NCBI GenBank assembly: GCA_030407085.1
Contig: CM059586.1
Coordinates: forward strand, 91,385,501-91,449,500
Length of the DNA: 64,000 bases
Direction of reading: 5' to 3'
Origin: Trichopria drosophilae
Taxonomy: Eukaryota; Arthropoda; Insecta; Hymenoptera; Diapriidae
Shown: piece after piece, positions 23,001 through 35,000 of the stretch
Numbering within the stretch: position 1 is the first letter of the stretch
Layout: the number at the start of each line of letters is the position of its first letter
Notes under the pieces: generated by a model
Seen by the model: the letters and a program-made list of their open reading frames with translations, nothing else
What the model was told of the DNA's origin: nothing
Database searches by the model: none
Program-made: the position numbers and the translations under genes

Positions 23001-26000
23001 TTGTTCTTTGTTCTTTCTTTCTTTTTTTCTTTGTTCTTTCTTTGTTCTTTCTTTGTTCTTTCTTTGTTCTTTCTTTGTTCTTTCTTTGTTCTTTCTTTGT
23101 TCTTTCTTTGTTCTTTCTATGTTCTTTGTTCTTCCTTTGTCTGTTCTTTGTTTTTTTTGCTCTTTGTTTTTTGTTCTTTCTTTGTTCTTTCTTTATTCTT
23201 TCTTTGACCTTTCTTTATTCTTTCTTCGAACTTTGTTCTTTGTTTTTTCTTTGTTCTTTTTTCGTTCTTTGTTTTTTGTTCTTTGTTCTTTCTTTATTCT
23301 TTCTTTGTCCATTCTTTGTTCTTTGTTCTTTCTTCGATCTTTGTTCTTTGTTCTTCCTTTGTTCTTTCTTTGTTCTTTCTTTGTTCTTTCTATGTTCTTT
23401 GTTCTTCCTTTGTCTGTTCTTTGTTTTTTTTTGCTCTTTGTTTTTTGTTCTTTCTTTGTTCGTTCTTTGTTCTTTGTTTTTTCTTTGTTCTTCGTTCGTT
23501 CTTTGTTCTTTCTTTGTTTTTCTTTGTTCTTTTTTCGTTCTTTGTTTTTTGTTCTTTCTTTGTCCTTTCTTTTTTCTTTGTTCTTTGTTCTTTCTTTCTT
23601 TTTTTCTTTGTTTTTTCTTTGTTCTTTCTTTGTTCTTTCTTTGTTCTTTCTTTGTTCTTTTTGCGTTCTTTCTTTGTTCTTTCTTTATTCTTTCTTTGTC
23701 CTTTCTTTGTTCTTTGTTCTTTCTTTGATATTCGATCTTTGTTCTTTCTTTGTTCTTTCTTTGTTCTTTCTTTGTCTGTCCTTTGTTCTTTGTTTATTCT
23801 TTCTTTGTTCTTTGTTCTTTCTTTGATCTTCGATCTTTGTTCTTTCTTTGTTCTTTCTTTGTTTTTCTTTGTTCTTTTTTCGTTCTTTCTTTATTCTTTC
23901 TTTGTTCTTTCTTTGTTCTTTGTTCGTTCTTCGTTCGTTCTTTGTTCTTTTTTCGTTTTTTGTTCTTTCTTTGTCCTTTCTTTGTTCTTTCTTCGATCTT
24001 TCTTTTTTTCTTTGTTTTTTCTGTGTTCTTTGTTTGTTCTTTCTTTATTCTTTCTTTGTTCTTTCTTTGTTCTTTCTTTGTTCTTTCTTTGTTCTTTCTT
24101 TGTTCTTTCTTTGTTCTTTCTTTGTTCTTTCTTTGTTCTTTCTTTGTTCTTTCTTTGTTCTTTCTTTGTTCTTTCTTTGTTCTTTCTTTGTTCTTTCTTT
24201 GTTCTTTCTTTGTTCTTTCTTTGTTCTTTCTTTGTTCTTTCTTTGTTCTTTCTTTGTTCTTTCTTTGTTCTTTCTTTGTTCTTTCTTTGTTCTTTCTTTG
24301 TTCTTTCTTTGTTCTTTCTATGTTTTTTGTTCTTCCTTTGTCTGTTCTTTGTTTTTTTTTTGCTCTTTGTTTTTTGTTCTTTCTTTGTTCTTTCTTTATT
24401 CTTTCTTTGACCTTTCTTTATTCTTTCTTCGATCTTTGTTCTTTGTTCTTTCTTTGTTCTTTTTTCGTACTTTGTTTTTTGTTCTTTCTTTATTCTTTCT
24501 TTGTCCATTCTTTGTTCTTTGTTCTTTCTTCGATCTTTGTTCTTTGTTCTTTTTGCGTTCTTTCTTTGTTCTTCCTTTGTTCTTTCTTTATTCTTTCTTT
24601 GTCCTTTCTTTGTTCTTTGTTCTTTCTTTGTTATTCGATCTTTGTTCTTTCTTTGTTCTTTCTTTGTTCTTTCTTTGTTCTTTCTTTGTTCTTTCTTTGT
24701 TCTTTCTTTGTTCTTTGTTCGTTCTTTGTTCTTCCTTTGTCTGTCCTTTGTTCTTTCTTTATTCTTTCTTTGTTCTTTGTTCTTTCTTTGATCTTCGATC
24801 TTTGTTCTTTCTTTGTTCTTTCTTTGTTCTTTCTTTGTTCTTTCATTGTTCTTTCTATGTTCTTTGTTCTTCCTTTGTCTGTTCTTTGTTCTTTCTTTGT
24901 CTGTTCTTTGTTCTTTCTTTGATCTTCGATCTTTGTTCTTTCTTTGTTCTTTCTTTGTTCTTTCTTTGTTCTTTGTTCTTTCTTTGATCTTCGATCTTTG
25001 TTCTTTCTTTGTTCTTTCTTTGTTCTTTCTATGTTCTTTGTTCTTCCTTTGTCTGTTCTTTGTTCTTTCTTTAGTCTTTCTTTGTCCATTCTTTGTTCTT
25101 TGTTCTTTCTTCGATCTTTGTTCTTTGTTCTTTTTGCGTTCTTTCTTTGTTCTTCCTTTGTTCTTTGTTCTTCCTTTGTCTGTTCTTCCTTTGTTCTTTC
25201 TTTATTCTTTCTTTGTCCTTTCTTTGTTCTTTGTTCTTTCTTTGATATTCGATCTTTGCTCTTTCTTTGTTCTTTCTTTGTTCTTTCTTTGTTCTTTCTT
25301 TGTTCTTTCTTTGTTCTTTCTTTGTTCTTTCTTTGTTCTTTGTTCGTTCTTTGTTCTTCCTTTGTCTGTTCTTTGTTCTTTCTTTATTCTTTCTTTGTCC
25401 TTTCTTTGTTCTTTGTTCTTTCTTTGATCTTCGATCTTTGTTCTTTCTTTGTTCTTTTTTGTTCTTTCTTTGTTCTTTCATTGTTCTTTCTTTGTTCTTT
25501 CTATGTTCTTTGTTCTTCCTTTGTCTGTTCTTTGTTCTTTCTTTGTTCTTTCTTTGTTCTTTCTTTGTTCTTTCTTTGTTCTTTGTTCTTTCTTTGATCT
25601 TCGATCTTTGTTCTTTCTTTGTTCTTTCTTTGTTCTTTCTTTGTTCTTTCTTTGTTTTTTCTTTGTTCTTTTTTTTTTCTTTTTTTTTTTTTTTTTTGTT
25701 CTTTTTTTTTTTTTTTTTTTTTTTTTGTTCTTTTTTTGTTTTTTTTTTTTTTTTTCTTTGTTCTTCGTTCTTTCTTTTTTCTTTCTTTGTTTTTCTTTGT
25801 TCTTTTTTTCGTTCTTTGTTTTTTGTTCTTTCTTTGTCCTTTCTTTGTTCTTTCTTCGATCTTTGTTCTTTGTTCTTTCTTTCTTTTTTTCTTTGTTTTT
25901 TCTTTGTTCTTTCTTTGTTCTTTCTTTATTCTTTCTTTGTTCTTTCTTTGTTCTTTCTTTGTTCTTTCTTTGTTCTTTCTTTGTTCTTTGTTTGTTCTTT

Positions 26001-29000
26001 CTTTGTTCTTTCTTTGTTCTTTCTTTGTTCTTTCTTTGTTCTTTCTTTGTTCTTTCTTTGTTCTTTCTTTGTTCTTTCTTTGTTCTTTCTTTGTTCTTTC
26101 TTTGTTCTTTCTTTGTTTTTTGTTCTTCCTTTGTCTGTTCTTTGTTTTTTTTTTGTTCTTTGTTTTTTGTTTTTTTTTTTTTCTTTCTTTTTTCTTTCTT
26201 TGTTCTTTCTTTTTTCTTTCTTCGTTCTTTGTTCTTTGTTCTTTCTTTGTTCTTTTTTCGTTCTTTGTTTTTTGTTCTTTGTTCTTTCTTTATTCTTTCT
26301 TTGTCCATTCTTTGTTCTTTGTTCTTTCTTCGATCTTTGTTCTTTGTTCTTTTTGCGTTCTTTCTTTGTTCTTCCTTTGTTCTTTCTTTATTCTTTCTTT
26401 GTCCTTTCTTTGTTCTTTGTTCTTTCTTTGATATTCGATCTTTGTTCTTTCTTTGTTCTTTCTTTGTTCTTTCTTTGTTCTTTCTTTGTTCTTTCTTTGT
26501 TCTTTCTTTGTTCTTTCATTGTTCTTTCTATGTTCTTTGTTCTTCCTTTGTCTGTTCTTTGTTCTTTCTTTGTTCTTTCTTTGATCTTCGATCTTTGTTC
26601 TTTCTTCTTTCTTTGATCTTCGATCTTTGATCTTCGATCTTTGTTCTTTCTTTGTTCTTTCTTTGTTCTTTCTTTGTTCTTTCTTTGTTCTTTCTTTGTT
26701 CTTTCTATGTTCTTTGTTCTTCCTTTGTCTGTTCTTTGTTCTTTCTTTGTTCTTTCTTTGTTCTTTCTTTAGTCTTTCTTTGTCCATTCTTTGTTCTTTG
26801 TTCTTTCTTCGATCTTTGTTCTTTGTTCTTTTTGCGTTCTTTCTTTGTTCTTCCTTTGTTCTTTGTTCTTCCTTTGTCTGTTCTTCCTTTATTCTTTCTT
26901 TGTTCTTTCTTCGATCTTTGTTCTTTTTGCGTTCTTTCTTTGTTCTTCCTTTGTTCTTTGTTCTTCCTTTGTTCTTTGTTCTTCCTTTGTTCTTTCTTTA
27001 TTCTTTCTTTGTCCTTTCTTTGTTCTTTGTTCTTTCTTTGATATTCGATCTTTGCTCTTTCTTTGTTCTTTCTTTGTTCTTTCTTTGTTCTTTCTTTGTT
27101 CTTTCTTTGTTCTTTCTTTGTTCTTTGTTCGTTCTTTGTTCTTCCTTTGTCTGTTCTTTGTTCTTTCTTTATTCTTTCTTTGTCCTTTCTTTGTTCTTTG
27201 TTCTTTCTTTGATCTTCGATCTTTGTTCTTTCTTTGTTCTTTTTTGTTCTTTCTTTGTTCTTTCATTGTTCTTTCTTTGTTCTTTCTATGTTCTTTGTTC
27301 TTCCTTTGTCTGTTCTTTGTTCTTTCTTTGTTCTTTCTTTATTCTTTCTTTGTTCTTTGTTCTTTCTTTGATCTTCGATCTTTGTTCTTTCTTTGTTCTT
27401 TCTTTGTTCTTTCTATGTTCTTTGTTCTTCCTTTGTCTGTTCTTTGTTCTTTCTTTGTTCTTTCTTTGTTCTTTCTTTGTTCTTTCTATGTTCTTTGTTC
27501 TTCCTTTGTCTGTTCTTTGTTCTTTCTTTGTTTGTTTATTCTTTGTTCTTATGGTGGTGCATTTTCTTTTTCTCCTTTTCCCATTTCCCTTTTTCTTTTC
27601 CCCATTTGACCTTTTTTCCTTTTTCTTTAAACATGTTTAAAATTAATTAGTAAATCGCGTATATCGCTATTTTCGAACAATTGATTATTTGTTTAGATTA
27701 TAATTCCAAAAAAATATTAGCACTTCAGAAGAACTTTAATTTTGTTATTTTATTAATCTTGATCAATATTGAATAATTAGCCTCCTTTTGACAATATAGT
27801 CACTTAGGTTCCGTTGAGTGATGATTTTACTTTGTGTTAAGTGAAAACAGTTCGTACTGATCAGACAACAATCGCGTTTCTTAAGCATTGGTGTTTAGCC
27901 TTATAAGTAAAGATTATATTTTACATTATATTATATATTAGTATTAGAATAATACAAACAAATACTCAATTAACTTTTTTAAATAAATTTGTTACTCTTG
28001 TAGTTTGTTTTATAGAGAGCAAAATTGGAATAAATTCTACACAACAAATTTCTGTAACTTTATTTTCGGATAAGTATTCTAATATTGTTTTCCTAAATAA
28101 ATAAAAATACTAAATTTTTTGTTAATAATTTATGACCTAGCGATTTCGATCGAAATCACTTTGCATTCAACCGGCATAGCTTTATTAAAAACCAAAATGT
28201 ATTTTTATTTCTCAACACCAACGATCCACAACTTTATTCTACTTTGTAATTAAAATGCATAGCGCAATAAATTGATAAAAATGTTGTAATTATAACAACA
28301 TGAACAAATTAATGTTTGCGGTAAGAATAGTAAAACAATTGCAAATTATCAAAATTGTAAAAGAAGTCAGATTTTAACAATTTTCAAAATTTATAATGTC
28401 GGATCTAATATGGCAGACGACTTTTTTAAAAATGTATTTAATTGGTCCGAAACTTATTAATCGGTGGTTTTTTGTATCACTGATTACAAACTCTGATGTT
28501 ACAGTATAAATATTCAAATTGGCAAACGAAAAACGCTATAAGTTGACTCGTACTTTAGAAAATGACGACTCAAACCTGTACGGAGTCACTGTTCATAAAT
28601 CTGGTATTAAATATTCGAAATGCTAACATTGTTTATTGAGCGTCCTGAAATTTTGTTTAAAGATATTCTCAACGGAGACGCCATTTTGATGTCGTTAAAA
28701 TAAAGTGGAGTATAAAAGCAAAACATTTATTAAAAATTCAAATATTTTCTTCACTTTTCTTCATAGTTTAGATAGTGTCTCAATATTCTGATATTGAAGA
28801 GAAAATTAATAAAAATAAATATTTCAAAATTATCGTAAATTTGACGCAATATTAGAATTTTTGACGGATGAAACTCAATTTTGACCGCAGAATATTGAAG
28901 AACGATCTCGACATTGTAACATGTACCTTTCAATTTTTTTTTAAACCTCAATTTTGTTACGCAATACCTGATTGGAATTGAAGTGACAATTCTCGGAATT

Positions 29001-32000
29001 AATGGGTTAAAACACTTTACATCAATAAAAATATTCATTATTGGTTTTGTTGCTTGAATGTTATTAAATTTTGGATTGATTATTTAGGAAATAATCTTTC
29101 ATATTTTATTAATTTATCAATTATGTACATATATATTTTCAAGAATATGACGTATTCTTTCCTTACTGTACAACTTTTTATTACAAGATTCATTAAATAA
29201 TTTTAAATTCACTTAATTGCATATGTACACATAACAAAGTACGTTAAATATGCAGAAAATAATAGTGTAATATTTTGTTATGTTATTAATGAAAATATTT
29301 TTATAACAACGCTACGCAACGTTATTTTGATATAGTAAAAACATAATTAATTTAATAATATCTCGTATATGTATTGATCAGGAGAACGAATAATGCCTTA
29401 GTATATTAAGTCAGTTCAACTGAAGTGTATTTAAAATTACTTAATATTTGGCTGCTAACAGGAAACCACTTTTTTAGTTAATACTACTAAATTTTGTTTC
29501 CAACGTAGTTCAAATAAAAATGCCCTGTTTTAAGAATTTGATACACTTTTCACTCAGAAAGAAAGCATAATTTCATAATAGTAACATATAACAGTATAAT
29601 CAGAAATTGAGTAAATATCGAGTTAATATAGAGAAAAATAATGATGCTTTATAACATAATCACATGTGTAATTACTGAAAACAACTGTTTATTTCAATAG
29701 TTCTCCAGCATTTCATTTTGCCTATTTAAACCGCTTTAATGTGAACTTTATTTTTACAATTGTTATTTTAAATGTCTAACAAACTTAATTAATACTCGTA
29801 GAAGAAAGGTTGAAAATGATGAAATTTATTGTAGACGTTACTTATCGACATTGCGCACGTCGAGCAATGTCTACAAGCGACAGATAATGATTTTAAAAAT
29901 TTAATCTGTTTCTACAGCCAATGCCGTAAGTAAGGAATTGCATTAAAAAAGTCGTTGATACTAATTATTCCATCCTATTGCGCATGCAAGACAAGTTATC
30001 AGCATAGTGAAATAATATATCAATTTATTTGCGTAGCATGTTAATATCCATAATTGCGTCTAATTAAAATTGATTCTTGTTTATCTTGTAACTTTCAATG
30101 AATTACATGCTCTGTATTTTAACACTTTTCATATTTTAATTTTGTTTAACCATTTGGTGGTTTACTAACATTTTAGTTCTTTGTGTTTAAAATATTAAAT
30201 ACGCTATAAACATTTTTATAACTAGTTATAAACAGTATTAGTATTTCTACAAACGTAGTATTTTTAGAATTTAGTTATTTTGCCGCCTTTGTTGTCCTTA
30301 TATACTTAATGCGTATTGTGAATTATTTTCTTAACTCACAATTATACATTTAAATGGCAGGGGATCAAAGTTCCGAAAATCAAAACCCCGAAAGGCTAAA
30401 ATTTCGATATTCCGCGAGTCCAAGATATTTTAATTTGCTTTCTTTTTGCCAAATTTTCAAAGACATAGTAAAGAAAATAACGCTAGAGCCATGCTATATC
30501 GAAATTTTGGCCTTTCGGTATGTTGATTTTCGGAACTTTGTTCCCCGGCCATTTAAATTAGTTCATCAATCATTGTTTGAACGTAATAATTTCATTAAAT
30601 CGTATTCAAATACCACTAAATATGATTGGGTAAGATTCAGATTAACAATAAGTGAAAAAAAAACAGAAAGTGCGGAAAATGTATGACTATGAAACACGGA
30701 AAAATGTTTTAATTAGATTGAAAACTATTTTACTCATAAAAATGTTCGAAATATTTTAAGTCGACGTTATCAGATACCTTGTAGGACCTTTACTGAAATT
30801 TTTATAATAAATTATTGAACTTTCTTGAAAAATTCTGCTCATGGTGTCGAATATTTCTGATGATGTTCTATAATATTGGAATTCGAACCAAACGTTTAGA
30901 ATTTTTTATGAGAAAATATTTAGGTTGTAAGTATTTTTTAAATAGGTTACTCGTGTCAAATTTTCAAATTGAGCATGTATCTTAATCTTGAGATATGGGG
31001 TTCAATAAGAAACTTTACTGCGAAAATTATTTTAACACAATATATCTCTTGTGAATTTGACGTAAACTGTACATTTTTTGGAGATAAAAAATGTTAAATT
31101 TGCAAAAAATGCAATTTTTTGCAGTAAATTCATCCCTTTCATCTCAAGATTGAACCCTATGCTCAATCTGCAATTTTACCACAAGTAATCTATTATCAAC
31201 AATGATATTACTTAACCCTTAGAAGCATGGTGGTAATCCACGTTATCACCTCGATTTCTTTGATATTTGCTAATTTAAATTCCAGTTAATGCATTTAGAT
31301 CGATCTTTTTGCTATTTATATTACGATAGTGATAGAAGAATGTATAAAAACAGTTAATACGATATGAGTGTTTATTATTTATGATTTATAAAACACGATT
31401 TTTTGCACGAATTCGTTATTGACGCTGTTTTTTAAGATAATCATTTGAATTTTGGTGGCTTAAAAATGGCGGCCATCATGATGTAAAAACGCAACAATTT
31501 AATGAATTTTCATATTTTTGTCCGCCAAATTGAATCTGCCATTTTGAATTTTAAAAATCGGACACCGGATTCGTAATCAACGACCCCGAAACCCCCGAAT
31601 AGCAAATTTCAAGTCAATTCAACGTAAAGAAAAATGTACGCTTCAAAGGGTTAAGTAGTAAGAACAACAACGAAAGTTGTTTGGTCGGGATTTTACTACT
31701 TTGGTAATAGCTCTAAATACCTATTTTTTTTTTACATTTTTCAGAAATTTTTAATTTTCGATTTTCAGCGTAAATTTCTATCTTATCACAGGAGCTTTTT
31801 GCAACCACCGTAAGATCAATCACTGAATGGTAATAATAAAAGTACATCCTAGGAGATCCTAGTTATGAGCTCTTGAAAAAAATGAATTTTTCTCATTTCG
31901 GATCAACTATTTGTTTGGAAATCGATCTACAATATTAAGTTTTAAGGAAGTTCTATTGTAATAGAATTAACATTCAGATTTTTATGAAAATTTAGAGTAT

Positions 32001-35000
32001 GTTCAAGTATGCTATAAAGATGCTTCAGTTAAAAAGTCGTGAGGCTGGAGTATCTATGAAGCAAGAAATAAATTATAACATTCTCGGTATTTTAGCATGT
32101 GGTCTTATGGAAATTCATATATTTTTCGTTATATCAAAATAATTAATATTGAGATTTTTGGGGGAATTTTTTTGTTAGTAATGGGAATATTTATAAAACT
32201 GTAATTCTATAAAAATTCATTGTTAATTAAATTATTTATTTTGTAGTACAATGAAATATCGTATAAAACAGCGCTTTCCGAAGATATTATATTTTAGAGA
32301 TCTTTAATGACACTTTTGTTGAGCAGTCTTTTAGGTATCTTAAGACGTTCTTAAAAATGTCTTTTTTGGAGGTAAAAATGCCAGTTTTTGCAGTGCAGTG
32401 CTTGAACTAACAGTGTAATAGAATTATAATCCAGATTTACAGGATATGATTGCTCCTGTTGTGATAATCGTATTTCAAAATGACTAGTTCAAGAGGGGTT
32501 AGACGACTGTCGATGAACATCCGACGGGTCGCGTGATCCGTTATAATCGCTATTGAAAAATCGTTGACGCAATAAATAAAATGCATCTTGACAGATCTTT
32601 AACATGATTCTTGTTTACAAATTATTATAAAACATTAGATAAGTTGTAATAACTGATAAAATATTTCATAACTTACCATCCCTTCCGGTTGAGCTCGGAT
32701 CTGCGTATCGGCCAATCATTTGTGCAGGTATCTAATAAATAGAAACATTACCGTTTAGTAGATATACACACATATCTAATGACTATAGATGAGATAGCGT
32801 TACAAAAGAAATTTACACAATGTTTCACTTGCTCTCGTAACATGGATATTTACTGCCGCTTGAAACGAATAAAATGAATATGAAATGCGGCCTAATATTG
32901 CTTTAGACACCCGCATACTAAGTAAAGCGGCTATTTCTAGTTCTCAGGCGAACTTTACTTCCGTTTTTATTGTATGCGTATATGTTTGCATGCGTTTCAC
33001 GTAAATAATGCACTGTGTATGTTTTTATATTGACACATTCGGTAATTAGAACATAATTAAGCATTTCAAAACTTTTACTTATTATCACATCAATAGATGT
33101 TGTAATTATTTTAAGAACATAAAAATACATGACTATTTACCTCAGTATTAACATCAATATTAAAAATACATCAGTATGTTTTGAATTGGGAAAGTTTCTA
33201 TTAATTACAAAATTAACTAAGAATGGAAACAAGAAAATATAAGACACAAAAAGATGTTTATATTTTTTTGTGTGGGACTAACACACTGAACAAAAATTTA
33301 CTTCTTGTAACGAAATATATTTACTTAAAATTGATTTACTTGAATTAAGTATTCATGTTTGTGTTTCATATAAATATTTAAGATTTATTTCCTGCATGTA
33401 AATCATTTCCTTGGCATATTACATCCTACATTAAGAAAATATTGTCTTGAATCAAGGTAGTATTTTCTGGAAACAAAGAAATAATTCGCTTAAAGGTAGT
33501 AAATCATATATTTCTTGAAAGAAATTAATAATTTTAAACAAATATTTTCCTCAGCCAAAGAAATCATATGTTTAGATGTAGAAAATGGTAAGACTTGATA
33601 TCAATAAATATGTTCTGGCTAACAATTTATTAATACCAAAAGAAATTTACTTGATTCAAGTAAATAGTTTACTTAAATAGTCGCAACAAACTATTTATTT
33701 AAAAGAAGATCACGATTTACTATGAACAATTAAATATTTACTTATTTCTTTGGCTCTCAATTTTCCCAAATGAATATTTACCTTCTTCAGGTAATTATTT
33801 GCTTGAAGCAATAAAATATTTTCTGGAGTTAAATAAATATTTACTTAATAGGAGGTCGGAGTAGTAAATATGGATTTCTTTTAAGTAAATATTTACTCAA
33901 ACTATAAAAAATGCATTGCTTTTAAGCACTTATTTGCTTTCAAAGAATTGATTTTCTTGAAAAAATGAAATATTTTGAACAATTAAGTAAATATTAATTT
34001 TAGTCAAGGTAATATTTTTCTTTCAAGTAAACGGTGAATATTCTTTCTAATAAATATTTTGTTGCTACTATTCAAAGAAACCATATACTTAAATCAAGAA
34101 CAATTTTATTAAAACCAAGAATTGTTTTTTTAGTGCAGTACAATTGCAAATGGACGACTGGATATTTTTGACAAGCATTATTTTACACGCTTTTGGCTGT
34201 CAGCAGCGAGAATAAGAGTAAGCTTTTAAGTTTAAAACTGTTTTAAAATTGGTTGCAAGAGTAAGTGTTGTTTTTATTTAAACGATTGCTTTAGTAACGA
34301 AAGCTTCGAACAATTTCGATATAATTATATATCCTAGTATTCTCAAGGTCGCTCTTCAATATTCCAAGGTAAAAATTTAGTTTCTGCCATCAAGAATTCT
34401 AATATGGCGCCAAATTTGTGGAAACACAAAAAATGTGGAAATTTCCATTTTTATAAATTTCTTTTTTCGAAGTATTAGGAGATTGCTATTTTTTGAAACT
34501 ATGGACAAAGGTGGATAAAATACTTGAATTTTAAGAAAATAATCAATTTTTTATGCCACTACATTGCAAGGTCCTCAAAATGGCATCTTCAATGGAAATT
34601 TATTTGATAAAGTTACGGATGCTGTAATTTAGAAATAATAAGCTTTTTCTCTAAAATATGCTAAGAATGAAATGTTCGCAAAGTTAGATCTTGTAATTTC
34701 AGATTTTTTTCTCTGATGATATTTTGATAAATTTTATATTTACATTTTTTGTTCCTTGCTGAATTTAAAAAATTTGCAGTTCTCTGCATTTTTTTCTAAA
34801 ATTTAAAATATTTTCTATAAGTTACAAACTATAAAATTTCCGATTTTATTCTCGAAATATATTAAAATACGAAAAAATGTATAATGATTTTTATTTGTCG
34901 AAAATTGAAGTACTAAATTTTTACGGCCTTTGGCTGGATTTTTTCTGGCAATGTTTTGCCGTAAGATAAAAACAAGCTCGCGGAAAAAAATTTCAAGAAG

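Noticed and set aside
21927..27552. Telomeric or interstitial telomere repeat.
   Set aside because: The unit TTCTTTCTTTG is not TTAGG or a known arthropod telomere unit, and it lies inside an intron between bgm exons.
21863..27650. Dozens of long open frames (up to ~450 codons) with [11 protein letters not shown] or [11 protein letters not shown] periods.
   Set aside because: They are readings of an 11-bp tandem unit on a strand nearly free of A. All frames are open, none starts or ends at gene signals, and the region is intronic to bgm.
30354..30686. A 110-codon open frame starting [11 protein letters not shown].
   Set aside because: Most of it (30354-30553) is the two arms and loop of a hairpin MITE. 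The encoded text has no recognisable domain and codon content changes past the element.
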